Shown: positions 25,408 through 37,184, numbered from the stretch's first letter. The stretch: 64,000 nt of DNA from Prunus persica (GCF_000346465.2 NC_034009.1:45848240-45912239), one strand, 5' to 3'. Numbers and translations are program-made. The notes: generated by a model from the sequence alone, not told the origin.

Positions 25408-26006
25408 CACAGAGGCACAGCTGCAGATGCTGCCTATATAATGATATATGCATGCATGTATAAGAACGTATTGGTTCTGGTGTGCAGAGATGGACTTCTT
25501 GCGGATTTGGTGGAATTTATTTGAATGGAATTTATGATATTCCTGAGTGGTTCAAATTCGTCAATCATGTGGACAATATCGTCTTCTTTGAAGTTCCTCA
25601 AAGAATCATGGGTCGTGATTTAAAAGGGTTAACTATATGCTTCGTTTACTCTTCAGACATGCCAAAACTCGTAGATTCTGAAGGTCCAAAACTTGAAGGT
25701 ACTATTGGCATTATCGTTAGAAATCTTACCAAACGAACAGCTTTGCACGCCAAGATAGCATTTGCCTCCTTAAGAGAAGACCATTGGTTTTTTAGACCTG
25801 TAGACCATTATCTTTGGCAGGGACAATTGTCAAACGATGTGCTCCGTTTGGAAGGCGGTAACCACGTATCGATTCTTGTAACGCCTGATGATGTTGATTT
25901 TGTGAGAGTGAAGAAGACAGGGGTTCATCTAGAATGGGACAAACTCATGAAGGAAAATAAATCGGATCGTCATTTGTATGATTTGGAAACAAATGGGGAT
26001 TTTTGA
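19922..26006 (+). CDS. TIR-NB-ARC-LRR resistance protein with two full LRR/C-JID modules (TNL2)
   Basis: Proposed exons: 19922-20448, 20791-21895, 22325-22603, 23114-23971, 24079-24922, 24999-25321 and 25488-26006, all joining in frame to 1484 residues. Order: TIR about 22-168 (YQVFLSFRGEDTR; SSWCLDEL); NB-ARC about 203-515 with P-loop GMGGIGKTT, ALVIIDDADD, SRIVITTRNQHLL, GLPLAL, FLDISCFF and intact MHD; linker 545-637; LRR 638-923; first C-JID 924-1090 (GWTSCGYGG..DIPDWF); second LRR 1091-1312 fused at DDNH|ITKSPDF; complete second C-JID 1313-1484 (RWTSCGFGG..DIPEWF, ending ETNGDF). It is a tandem duplicate of TNL1. It is expected to act as an intracellular immune receptor. ATG 19922 matches the TNL1 start (MDARKAHKAS); an in-frame start at 19877 falls in the leader. 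Intron 3 holds a solo LTR. The 76-base intron 24923-24998 again removes a frameshift; without it the frame stops at 24984. Confidence 0.85.
22663..23013. mobile_element. Solo LTR (351 bp) in TNL2 intron 3
   Basis: Starts TGATGGAGTTTG and ends ATACACTAACA, with 5 bp direct repeats ATATT at 22658-22662 and 23014-23018. TNL1 intron 3 has the clean empty site (ACATATATTATACTTCAC). A TG..CA end pair, 5 bp duplication and no internal domain fit a solo LTR, probably of a copia-type element. The insertion is younger than the TNL duplication. Confidence 0.8.
23972..24010. repeat. Short (CT)n(CA)n tract at the donor of TNL2 intron 4
   Basis: Counterpart of the TNL1 tract at 16156-16220, but much shorter. 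Confidence 0.75.
25322..25403. repeat. (CT)n(CA)n microsatellite forming the donor of TNL2 intron 6
   Basis: The exon ends CTACAG and the intron begins GTCTCTCT; about 27 CT units and then about 13 CA units follow. Confidence 0.85.
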
Positions 26007-27425
26007 GGGGGAGTTGATGAGTCCATTTGAAGAAATTGTTGTCGCTGAGACGAATGGTAACCATACTGAGCAAGCCATCAATCTTGATGGGGGAAGAAGA
26101 AGAAGCCATGATGAAGCAGAGACTGTATTTCTTAATCTTTTAAGCTACAGCGCTATTACACTTTATACATCTGTCCAAGTAATTCACATACACAACTAAC
26201 AACTCACGTGCCTTGCACACCTAACTTACCCCTGAATTAGACCAACACCCCAATGCCGGTTAAAACAACACTTGCCAAAACTCCATCCCATTTTCTGGGC
26301 TCTGGATGTAACCAACTGTGTTTCGGTTCTGTAGCCAGAATCAGAGAAGTGCATATGCAACCTTGAAATCTGAGGAAGAGATGGAGATGGAGATCGAGGC
26401 AGAGGCACAAGGAAATAAATCATGCAGTGGAAAATAATTACAAATTTCAATAGGAAATCTACTTCAATGGTTTGGTGATGAGATGACTCAAATGAGAGAG
26501 CCACGTAGAGACCACCACCTGTCCCAAAGCCCCACATGTCACATTCTGGTGCACTCTTCATTTCTGTAGGTAGCAGACACATGTCAGCATAAGCAGCAAC
26601 GTACACTTCAGACCTCATTCACACATGAAACATTACAAACCACTCGTGCACAAAATAAAATACTCCTGGATCGTAGAAAAAAAAATAGAGGTATTTATAT
26701 GAGATAGCTCTTTACAAGGCCGAATAATACATGAGCTTCACATTTAAGCCCAAACATAGATCCCAAAATATAGAAGAATCCTATGCAATCCAAATTTTAT
26801 AAAACAGCCCAGCTGCAATGATATTGTACAATTTAAAAACTACCACTGCAATAATATTACTAGATACCCAAACACAAATTTTCATATAAAAAACTCAAAA
26901 CCTGCCCAGCCCACTGTGTTACAAAATACCCATTACAAAACCGCCCAAAAAAAAAGATATCTTATGCTTTTGGCTCTTGAATAGAACCCTCTTTGTCTTG
27001 ATATCCATCTTTCATACAACTTTGACACACTGCATTTGTATTTATATCAACTTTTCAATAGAAATTTAATGCATTATTTTTTTATTTAGAAAACTAATGG
27101 TAGATAAGGTGATTACAATAAATTTGTAATCTTTTTACACACTGTATGTCTCCATTTTTTTTTTAAACTCGTAATATTAAATTTTAAACCATACAGCTAC
27201 AGTATGATGTTAAGAATATTCCTTTTTTTTTAAATTACACACATACTTCACAGGGGTATCCCCACAATTCATTGTAATAACCAGATTATTTTATTATTAT
27301 TTTTAATTCAATAAAAACTTCATTAAATAAACTTCAACAATATAAACAAAGACATTTAAAATGTCAATTCTAAGATGACAACAAACTAACATACTAAAGT
27401 AGTAAAACTTCTTTTCCATTGCCAT
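26007..27425. other. 3' flank of TNL2, with a 560 bp segment missing behind TNL1
   Basis: 26130-26270 and 26830-27160 match the TNL1 flank. 26270-26830 is extra and of unknown origin; its minus strand has an open stretch from 26618 down with phrases such as CDMWGFGTGGGLYVALSFES, which I could not assign. 27160-27425 (AATATTAAATTTTAAAC.., GGGGTATCCCCACAATTCAT) recurs at 32945-33209. Confidence 0.55.
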
Positions 27426-28280
27426 AGTATGCAATCAGAATGGAGCATGGGAATGCTAGCTAGCATCACGTATGAGTCATGCTGCCCTAAGTGGCCACCA
27501 GAAAGTACCAATTGTTGCTTGGCATTGTGCAAAATATTACACTCGAATGCCATAAAAGTAAAAAAAGGAAGAGGAAGAGTTTTTAAGGTATGCTCTCAAT
27601 GCCTCTTAGCTGCAAACTTACACATTACAGTGCTCACTGGGCTCCACATTCATCCCTCACGTTTATCGTCCTCAAAATAATTTCTACACGTGAGCATCCC
27701 AAGTTCCAACAGAGGCTGAGGACCAACCAAGACTACCAGATCTCAAGTGCATCAAATTTCTATGCAACATAAGCTCAAGTCAACTTCTAACACCTGTCAT
27801 GGACAATGGAAGAAAAGAGAATATTGTACAGTAATATACAAGAAATTATTGAGTGGTATTACGAAACTGTTAAGGGATATTATTATTTGAAGTGCTACGT
27901 ATTATAATGTTATAATATACGTGATGATATATTTAATATAAAAATTACATAGTTGTATACATCTTTTCTCATATAACACATAACTAAATTATTTTTGAAG
28001 AACGAACATAACTATCAGATATTTTTTAATCAATAAGAAAGGAAAGAATTGAAAGTTCTTAGGAGCCTCTCAATCATTAACTATTGATCAATACATATTG
28101 TTGTCTCACATTTATTAAATACATTATTAATCAAATCATACGTCAGGATAAAACCTAGCTAAGTCTCATTTTGGTGAGAAATATGGATATATATATATAT
28201 GTAAAACATGCTTGTAGCTTTTGTGTTTCCACTCAATATATACGTCACTTTTAAAAAAAAAAACATATATATATATATAT
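27426..28280. other. Intergenic, no gene recognised
   Basis: 27429-27850 has moderate GC and one unassigned open frame; 27850-28280 is AT-rich and ends in (AT)n. Nothing supportable as a gene. Confidence 0.3.
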
Positions 28281-28767
28281 ATATATGAGGACGGATCCGT
28301 GACACTATATTTTTGACAAAAGTTTTGGGCCATTAGATTACTCCACTTTTAATGGTTGAGATTAAATCAGACATGACAAATAGTTTTAATGTTTTAAATA
28401 AACAATCATTAATTTTATTTTCTCTCTCATAAAAATAAAATAAAATAATTTTCTCTCTCCTCCCTTTTTTCTTGAAAACGTAATCTCTTTTCTTGGTAGT
28501 ATCCTTTTTTACTTGGTACTCTAATCTCTCTTCTTTCTCACTTATACCTCTCTCTCCCTCTCTTTCCTAAGGCCAAAAAAAACCTCCATTTTTTTTTCTC
28601 TCTCTCTCTCCAGTAACTGCAAACTAACCGTATGAATTCTCCAGTAACTGAAAAAATTAAGGACATCCTAGTTTGTTTCCATGAAATAATTCCAACACTT
28701 CTTTTTCTGGTTTTTCAATATGGCACATTATACTCTCGAAACTCCTGACTGACTATTGATTGGATAA

Positions 28768-31462
28768 TGACAGGACCCGACCCAAATTTCACTTTGGAAT
28801 TCGAGCCGGACCCTGTGCTTATTCGACACCTGGCAGATGTCAGGCACGAATGACCTAATTGCCCTTCCCTACAAAGCACAATAAAATAACAAGTTTGACT
28901 CCTACCGAAAAATTGGCAGAGTCTCCCTTAAAATTGGATCAATACCAAAACATTTACACCTGCCAAACAAGCATATATACACAACCAACTACCAGCATAC
29001 GTATATATACATTCCAACAGTAAAATTCTAATTCTAGGGCAAATTATCAGAGCGACTACTAAGAATTTACAAAGGAGTCAATTCTTTTACAAACCAAAAG
29101 TCCTACATCAAAAAGGAAAGCGCGGAAGGTGGAAAACGGCCCGGTGGTGGATCCTTGTGCACGCCTACTGTTTGGGGGCGCAAAACATTAAAAAGGGTGA
29201 GTGGACCCAAAAATAAAGTTTAGAAAAATACAGATGAACATACTAACCCCACTGTAAAAACAGGTATACAAACTAAATTATTCTCTTTATTATATTCGTA
29301 CTGAAATCAATGCACTCATATAATTATACATATATATGCCAATCATACTCATGGTCAACATTAATTTCTTAAGGCATTGAAAACAGTTTAAAACTACCAC
29401 ATAGGTGTACCCCTTATTTCCGCAAATTTCTAATATCCGTCAATTCATTGCATCACCATAGGTGATACGTACTCGCATGTCTCAGTGACACAAGGTGAAT
29501 CCGAGCCGCAACTCGCAGGATTTAGGGGACTGTAGTCCACATGATCCGCATTACTCGCTCCACACGAGTTCGGGTACCATAGAACTCGTGGGGGAACTAT
29601 CAAGCATGCTGACTAAACCGAAGGCAACCAATAAAATCCGAAGGCAACATTTAATCTGAAGGCAACTTATTTACCGAAGGCAACATCTATATATCTGGGT
29701 ACCTAAGGTGGTTTAGGAAAATATAAAGTTTCTGAAGAAAATCTATTGAATAACTGAATTTCTGTGAACTCTAAAATTCTGCTGCCATTTATCTGACAAT
29801 CTGATAATTCACTAGAATTTCTTTTCCTATATCCTTTAAAGGAGATTCCACTCGGCATCATGCAAAACAAAATAGTTAAAAGCATATAACAGCTTATAAA
29901 ACACTAATTCTTCAATAAAACTTATTCAAGATCAAATACTGTAACTGAACTGCTTAAATTCATTTATAAAAACAAAGAGTCCACTCACAGATGGTCCGTG
30001 CTCGCTGGACCTCTTGAAGGTCCCTCCTGTGGGTCAACTGGTGCCCGGGTGCCTGATTCAATAACCATAATATTCTATTGATACAATACTCAATATAGTA
30101 TTCATTTAAAAACCCTGAACTCCAGCTCTAGAAGTACGTGCGTCAGATTAAAGTTGTTCCTATGCCCAAAAAACGCTTTCCTTCCACTTGGAATAGTTTA
30201 GCAGTATCTTGGGACTCAAAAAGCGCTAAAGTCCCAAAAAGTCAACCCGGGACCCTGCGGGTCCAGGACCTCACAATATGATTTGGAAGCCTCTAAAAGT
30301 TCCAATATACCTAGGACACATGTCCCGAGGCTTTGATCTCGATCGGACGATCGAATTGATCACGATTGTACAATCGCATGATTTCTAAACCCTAGCCCTA
30401 GGGTTCGCGATTTCGGAGTATCCGGAACTCCGATTCACAATCCGTCGAATTCTACGATCCTGGAATGGTCTAAATTAACATATCTGAAAATGATTACGAT
30501 CCGACGGCTCAACAGTATTGAACCCGGATATCGCACAATATGTAAAAATTGATTCGAGGTTCAAACGGTATCCAAATTGAGATCCGTGAATTCTTACGCG
30601 CTCGTGACAACACGAGGATCATTCTAGGACTGAAAGTGAGCTCCACTAAACTGCCCACACGCCACCACACGCGCGGGCAGCGCGCAGGTGGCTTGATAAA
30701 TTTCAGGCGGTTAGAAAATCACCAAACCGCTGGCCCAAACTCCTGTCCTAGGTAAAATACCCTATTTGAAACCACTTGTGTTCTTGGACTTACCCCAAAA
30801 ACTGGCCGGAAGTAGCCGGAATTTCAAACTCAAAATCGGCGAAACTTTGGATCGTGGTTTGATCTATCTAGGCTAGAAATCGTTCCAATCCTACCCAACC
30901 AGCAGCTAAGTCGTGAAAAATAGGTAAGGATCCATACCTTGTTCGTTCGATTTGGTGGCCGGATGACGGAGATCGACGGCCATGAAGTTTCGAACGAAAA
31001 CTGGTGGTTTTCGTGGTTTTCCAGCGGGATCACGGCGGCGGCTGGCATCGAGGTGGGCTAAGGTTGACGGCGAGGCTTGGCCGGTCGTTTTGGCTCCGGT
31101 CTTGCGACTTGGGGTGGTTAGTGACGGAGATTTGTAAAGTGGCTGAAGGGAGGACGTCGGGAGAGGGAGGGAAGAGAGACTGAGGGAGAGAGAATGAGGT
31201 TTTTACAATCTGATTTTTCAAATTATCATTTTGCCCCTCAGAGTATTTTAACCGTATTTTCGTCGTTAAAGCTTTGATTCGAGCCCACTTCGTGTCTACG
31301 GACTCGTTTCGTCGTGCTCTACGCAACGGTGTGTGTGGAATTGTCAAATTCCTTCTCGGTAAAAAAGTCAACTTTTCTTTAATAAATTATTTCAAGGGCA
31401 AAATTGTCTTTCCTTCTTAATAAATTAATAATTAAATATTAATTTAGGTTTGGGTTATTACA
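28768..31462. mobile_element. Large solo LTR (2.7 kb), gypsy-like
   Basis: Starts TGACAGGACCCGACCCAAAT and ends TTTGGGTTATTACA, with perfect 5 bp target duplications GATAA at 28763-28767 and 31463-31467. No gag-pol reading frame is inside and no second LTR was found, so it reads as a solo LTR left by recombination. The start and end phrases resemble long-LTR gypsy (Tekay/Del-like) elements, which is from memory. It lies wholly inside the Mutator-like element at 28285-32116. Confidence 0.7.
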
Positions 31463-31808
31463 GATAATGTATGTACTAAAATTTATCAGACTTAATAGAA
31501 TCTCTCTCTACCTCAATCCCCTCCATTTTATGTGCTTCCGTGGAAATATCTCATGATTTAGAATTGGTTCAAGTGCATATAAGTACAGTTTCCATGTGTT
31601 AATGCGGCTTGCTATGCCAATGTGCTTGAAATCATTGGTAGCCATAGCCTAAACTCTGCAGATTTGGTAACTTGGCGACAATGAGTGATTTTGATCATGC
31701 TCATGCCAGACAGATTATACTTGATTTTGATCTTCACCGTTCAAATGCAAATCTCAATAAAAAGGAATGATTCTCAGCTCTATAACGAAAGATGGAGGTT
31801 TTTTTTTG

Positions 31809-31843
31809 TCCCAGGAAAAGAGAGAGAGAGAGAGAGAGAGAGA
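31809..31843. repeat. (GA)n microsatellite
   Basis: Lies in the right arm of the Mutator-like element; the reading frame across it (31685-32059) is low-complexity and not a gene. Confidence 0.8.
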
Positions 31844-32119
31844 GGTATGCGTGAGAAAGAAGAGAGATTAGAGTTCCAAGTAAAAAAGGATGCTATCAAT
31901 AAAAGAGATTGCGTTTCCAAGAAAAAAAGGAGGAGAGAGAAAATTATTTTATTTTATTTTTATGGGAGAGAAAATAAAATTAATGATTGTTTATTTAAAA
32001 CATTAAAACTATTTGTCATGTTTGATTTAATCTCAACAATTAAAAGTGAAGTAATCTAATGGCCCAAAAATTGTGTCAAAACTTGTGTCAAAAATATGGT
32101 TCCACGGATCCGCTATATA

Positions 32120-32215
32120 TATATAGCTCCGATCTCTTGGACCACAGGAGTCCAAGAGGCTGTGATCACCCACCGTTGGATGTAACATCCAACGGTTCAA
32201 AAAAGTTCCTTAAAT

Positions 32216-32260
<45 letters not shown>
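32120..32260. repeat. Hairpin-rich segment and (CT)n
   Basis: Contains two local inverted repeats, CTTGGACCACAGGAGTCCAAG and CCGTTGGATGTAACATCCAACGG (each written as arm-loop-arm), then (CT)n at 32220-32256. Probably the end of another small DNA element. Confidence 0.5.
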
Positions 32261-32261
32261 A

Positions 32262-33209
32262 ATAAAATCTTTTATACAACTGCATTATTTGTATCCATAT
32301 CAACTTTTCAATAGAAATTTAATGTCTCCATTTTGAGTTATTTACACTAACACCTCATGAGGTTTTCGACTTTTTCACAAAACTCCTTGAGGTTTTTGAA
32401 ATTACAAGAACACCCCTTGAGGTTTTAAATTGTTTTCACAAAATTCCTTTTCATTGAATTTTCAACCAAAGATTGATGATTTTATATTTAAAAAAAATTC
32501 TCCAAATGACAAAGTTGGCCCTTGAGATTAGATTGCATATACTTCATTGAGGTTAATTTTATCATTTGCATAAGATTTTTTTTATTTATAAAATGAAATC
32601 ATCAATTTTTGTACAAACAATCAACGAAAAGAAATTTTGTGAAAACAAACCGAAACAAGACTTGTGTTTTTCCTCTTCTTTTTTCTTTTTTCTTTTTCTT
32701 TTTAATTGGATATTGTGCTCGTCTCTTCCCTCTCTTTTCATGCCTCTTTCCCCTAAGCTTCCTTGCATTTTCCTGACCTTCAATCTTAGCCGTCCAGTAG
32801 ATCGTGTGGCCAAAAAGATATTATATTTTCGCTGCTCTTCTGCTTTCGTCGACTGAAACGCTTGAGGACCTTGACTATGCGTATTTCGAATTTATTCATC
32901 TGCGCTGCAACACACAAACCACTGCCCAGTAAAAATAATTGATTATGAAATATTAATATTAAATTTTAAACTCATACATCTACAGTATGATGTTAAGGAT
33001 ATTCCTTTTTTTTTTTTTTTTAAAGAAAAAAAGTTACACACATACTTCAAAGGGGTACCCCCACAATTCATTGTAATAACCAGAACATTTTATAATTTTT
33101 TTTTTAATCAAGTAGAAACTTCATTAAATAAACTTCAACGGTATAATCAAAGACATCAATAAGACATCTGAAATACCAATTTCAATAAGACAACAAACTA
33201 ACATGCTAA
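32262..33209. other. Gene-less third TNL unit: MITE, TNL promoter, downstream flank
   Basis: In order: TNL 3' flank (32265-32334), truncated MITE (32335-32657), a third TNL promoter copy (32660-32957, with TTGACT at 32871-32876), then at ATTATGAAATATTAATATTA a direct joint to the flank that follows TNL2 (27160-27425). The whole TNL gene is missing between promoter and flank. This looks like a deletion derivative of a third tandem copy. Confidence 0.7.
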
Positions 33210-35047
33210 GGGCTCGTTTGGTATACCGTATTAGACTCTGGATAGGAGTAAATAGTCTATGTCAGGTGTTTGGTGTCAACTTGTATTATTTAATTACCCG
33301 ACTATTTTATACGGGTTGGGCTTTTAATACTCTCCTTACCTGACTAACTAATACAATCCACACAGTTCGGTTTAGATAATACACACTTAATTATACGGCT
33401 AAGCATGCGTTGTATGAAAAAAAATCAAACGCTCTTTTCTTCTTCTTCTCCCTAGGGTTTTTCTCTGCTCTCTTCTCCAAAGGTTATTTTCTTCACTCTT
33501 CTCCAGGTATCCATCTCTCACTCACTCACTCTCTCTCTCTCTCTCTCTCTCTCATACTCTCTCCAATATGCTTCTTCTTGCTTCTTCTCTATTCTTTATA
33601 TATTTCAATTTTTTAAATTAAATTTTTGTGGAATTAGGTTATGTATTTTTCGTTTTTGAAATTAGGTTATGCTTACTTACATGAATGAAAGCTAAATCTT
33701 AAAAGGACCTATTTTACAAATGAGAAACATTGGACATGGGCTTAATGAATGAATTGCACAATCCTATTACCGAAGCAAATTAAACCATTTAAATGAATAC
33801 ACAAACTTCACAACAGTAGCAACAACAGCAATTGAGTCATCACCATTTTCCTTTGGTACCTTTGGTTACGATTTCTTCTATAGTGGGTTTGGTCTTGCGT
33901 TTGGGACATTGTTGATTGGTTATGGGTGGTGCTGTCCGAATTCCTTGTTTTATGTTTTCTTATGTATTTTGTTTTTGTTTAGTTTTGAACTGGTCTGGGT
34001 GAGAAGCTTGGTTCTAGCCTTGGTTTTGAGGTCTAGGTGCCTCTACCTGGTTTTTGTGACTTGCTTTGTAATCTATTTTTTCTGGGTTTCTTTAACGAGA
34101 TCAGATTTCATCCCACACCAAAAACAAAAACAAAACAAAAAAAGTAAGAGGAGGCTCTCTTTATAAAAACCAACATTGATGTCAATGATGATGATGAGGA
34201 AGTTGATGTTGAACCAGATCATTCTGCCTCTTTGCCAATATCAAATCAACAAAACTCAGCTAGCTCAAGCAGTCGACACCGCAAACGAAATGTAGATACT
34301 GATATTCAAAAGGAAATGGCTAAAGCATTTGGTGAGATGATTTCTGAGTCTATTGACCAATTGAAAACTATAACTAATAGTTTGGTGAAAGGATCAGAAC
34401 CAAGACCTGACATTGCTGCTGAATTGGCAAAGATGGACTTGTCTATTAATGACCAAATTAAGGCACTACGGCTAATTTTGGAGAAAGCAAGTGATGAGAG
34501 AACATTCTTGACATTGGATGGTTTTATGAGAAAAGCATTTGTTCTTCTCTTACTTAGGGCGAGGGGGTTGTGATTCACTATTTGATGTAGTTTGGTTTAT
34601 GAACAACTTTCCTTTTTGCTCTTATCACTTAGTATGTGATCACTTTGAATTATACATTATTTGGTACTGTTTTTATTAACGTATGCGAGTATGTTGGAAT
34701 TTTTATGAGATACTACAATTATGATAATGGGTTATATGAAGAAAAAAAATATTGGCAAAAACAATTGAAAAACAAATCTTGTCATATGAATCTTACCAAA
34801 AAAAATTCGTGTAATTTGAATCTCAATTTCCATTAAAATTATCAAAGAAATTTTTTTTATTTTAAAAATAGTCTGATCTGATGTTATCCGGAACATCACC
34901 AAACACAGTATAACTTAGTCAGACTATTTATCTGGAACAGCACCAAACGCCTTATAATATTATGGATAAAGAGTCAGTACTCTCCGGAACAAATTAATAT
35001 TATCCGACGAAAATTAGTCAGTACAGTCCGACGTACCAAACGAGCCC
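33210..35047. mobile_element. PIF/Harbinger-like element, 1.84 kb
   Basis: Terminal inverted repeats GGGCTCGTTTGGTATACC and GTCCGACGTACCAAACGAGCC with TAA duplications at 33207-33209 and 35048-35050. The related flank after TNL2 (27389-27410, AACATACTAAAGTAG) shows the site without the element. A sub-terminal pair (GTCTGATCTGATG.., CTTAGTCAGACTATTTATC) lies near the right end. It contains no DDE transposase, only a leader-like region (33420-33620) and one coding remnant. Confidence 0.75.
34162..34573 (+). pseudogene. Coding remnant inside the Harbinger-like element
   Basis: Open frame without a clear ATG: an acidic stretch (DVNDDDEEVDVEPDH), a serine-rich stretch with basic RHRKR, then a helical part (KEMAKAFGEMISESIDQL; INDQIKALRLILEKASDERT) ending at a stop at 34571-34573. 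This layout resembles the C-terminal part of the Myb/SANT-like second protein of plant PIF/Harbinger elements, where an acidic and Ser/Lys-rich linker precedes a helical tail. The family call is by analogy; the DNA-binding domain itself is not present. Confidence 0.4.
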
Positions 35048-35050
35048 TAA

Positions 35051-35860
35051 AAGTAAAACTAAAATGGACAAAAGCCGCACTAAAACTATTAGCCCACATC
35101 ACCATAATTAGCTATAAGCCTAAACAAAGCCCACAAACCCAACATAACCAAAATTCTAAAATAACCTATGAACCTAAACAAACCTTACCACTACCTGTTG
35201 AAGAAGCGTCGTCGCATGACAGGTTTTAGATCTTGGCCAATCTACATTCATCTGGTATGTGGTCAGAAGAATTTTATTCAACTTTTCACTCAATATATGG
35301 AAGTGAAAAAGCACTTAAAAAAGTGTCAGCTAGAATTATATTTCGCTCATAAATATACCATGCTTGCTCCTACATATGGCCAAAAGTCACTAGCTCAAAA
35401 CCTAGTTTAACTTCATCCATAATCTTCCTCAGATAAAAAAATAAAATAAAAACCTTAATTTTTACTTTTATTCCAATGACATATATAAGGCTAAAGTGAC
35501 ACACTTTTTTATTTTTTCTACATCAAATATTATCGTTTTTCAAAATTTAATTATCTCAGTACCGAAAAAAAAAACATATGGAAACAAGAACCATCAAAGA
35601 ACTAGTACCTATCAAGATAGTAAAGTGATAGGCTCCTTTCCCAAAGATCTGATAAGAACTAGTACTTAATTCAGCAATTCATATCCATAGCCAACACACT
35701 TTTAAAAAAATAATATTCAAAGAGTATAGCCTGCTATATCATGATTTTTTTTTTCTTTCCAAAAAATAGTATAGCCGGGAGGCTATATTCCAGACTTCTT
35801 TTTTTTTTTAATGTATATTTTTTTTATTAAAGCTATACCAGGTCCTTTTAAAAAAAAAGT
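35051..35860. other. Intergenic with two degenerate hairpin-repeat units
   Basis: No gene. Hairpin units AGTATAGCCTGCTATA (about 35721) and GTATAGCCGGGAGGCTATA (about 35769) lie in T-rich sequence. Confidence 0.45.
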
Positions 35861-35861
35861 T

Positions 35862-36710
35862 TCTGATTTTCTTTTATCGATAAGAGTAGTTTAAAGAATT
35901 ATCCATTACTATTACTTCATTACCCAAGTCTCTATTGTCCCATTTTAATTTTTTACTTTTCCATAGTTTTACCTATATAAAGAATTTAGCATTTTTCCGT
36001 TTAATACTTGTATTATACACGTACATATGTATTTTCAATAATACTTCCGTTTTCCATACACCTTTTGTAAAAAGCAAACATATAATACATCTATTGTACA
36101 CATACATACGTATTTTTCATTTTTAATACACGTGGTTTTTACAAAATTTTCAATAATACACACAAAATTCACGTATTATACACATAAGTTCCACATATTA
36201 TTGAATAAAATTAATATATATTAAAATATTATATAGTGGCCGAACTTTTCAATTGTAACTTGCCAAAGTTTTGCTGAATAAAATACATACGTATTTTGTT
36301 CATTTTTTCCCGTTCTGTATTTTACTAATATGAATGAAATTGAGAGGCTGAGATTATCTCTTACTTGTTGTAAGAAAAATGCAAGATGGTGATTTTGCAA
36401 TCTCTTTGCCAACGAGAACAACAAGGCCAAACAACATGTTATGGGTATAATAGTAAGAGAAGTGGTAGTGTTTGAAAAGTGAAGCAATTACCAAGAACTC
36501 TCCAATTCAGCATGTAATTCTATACGACAAATAATTAGTACAATAACATAATTTAGTATCACTCACGAGAACAAGGTAGATCAAAAGCAAATATTCCCAC
36601 ACAAAAAAGAAGAAGAAAAAATTGAACTCTTAGATTGAGTTACTATGAAAATTCTCTCTTTGCAATATTTGCTTTGGATATGTTGAAACTAGCATATTAA
36701 TAACTATAAA
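35862..36710. repeat. Long direct repeat, left copy
   Basis: From TTATCGATAAGAGTAG to TTTGGATATGTTGAAACT. It matches 37660-38570 in the same order throughout, including the AT-rich companion module and the phrase GCAAGATGGTGATTTTGCAA. A block of hairpin units lies between the two copies. Confidence 0.75.
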
Positions 36711-37170
36711 GTATAAACTAATGGAAGTAGGCCAGCAAATTTCAAATTTTCTAGGGCACACTTCTTTGCAAACTCTCAAACTAGAAAGCTTTTGTTTTGC
36801 TTCCAGCATAACCTCTCTCTGTTAACTGCCTTTCCCGAGCAGAAGAGTACTTGCAATACACTTATAATGGGACCAAAGAGGGGCAAAATTAAGGTTTATC
36901 AGTCCAATGATTTTCGAAATCACATCAATTTCAAGTAAAGATACCCTTGTATACAATGACTTATAAAACTCCAACAACTAGCGTTATTGCAAGAGGAACT
37001 ATCAAGGGTTGATCGGGTTGAGCAATGGTGCTTTTCGTGCTCTTAGTTCTTATCGTGGAATATTTTTAATTTTTTTTAAATAAATAGTATATTCTCTTTA
37101 AAAAAATTTAAAAAAAAAAAAAAGGGCCGCTTAAGCACTATTAGGAGGGTCCCTTTTTTTATTTAATTAT
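36711..37170. other. Spacer between the long direct repeats
   Basis: Unique-looking AT-rich sequence without a gene. Confidence 0.3.
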
Positions 37171-37184
37171 TTTTAATAAATATT

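Larger units (their letters stand above)
28285..32116. mobile_element. Mutator-like element with long terminal inverted repeats, split by a solo LTR
   Basis: The left end (ACGGATCCGTGACACTATAT.., 28291 on) is matched in reverse complement by the right end (..ATATGGTTCCACGGATCCGC, to about 32114). The match runs for about 300 bp on each side, through the phrases GGCCATTAGATTAC, GTTTTAATGTTTTAAATAAA and a CTCTCTCC-rich tract. Without the nested LTR the element is about 1.1 kb and has no transposase, so it is non-autonomous. A further end fragment lies at 46332 in a CNX2 intron. The superfamily is inferred from the long inverted repeats; flanking duplications are obscured by (AT)n. Confidence 0.65.

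Noticed and set aside
31685..32059. 124-codon plus-strand open frame
   Set aside because: It crosses a (GA)n tract and the inverted arm of a transposon; Arg/Glu low complexity, not a gene.
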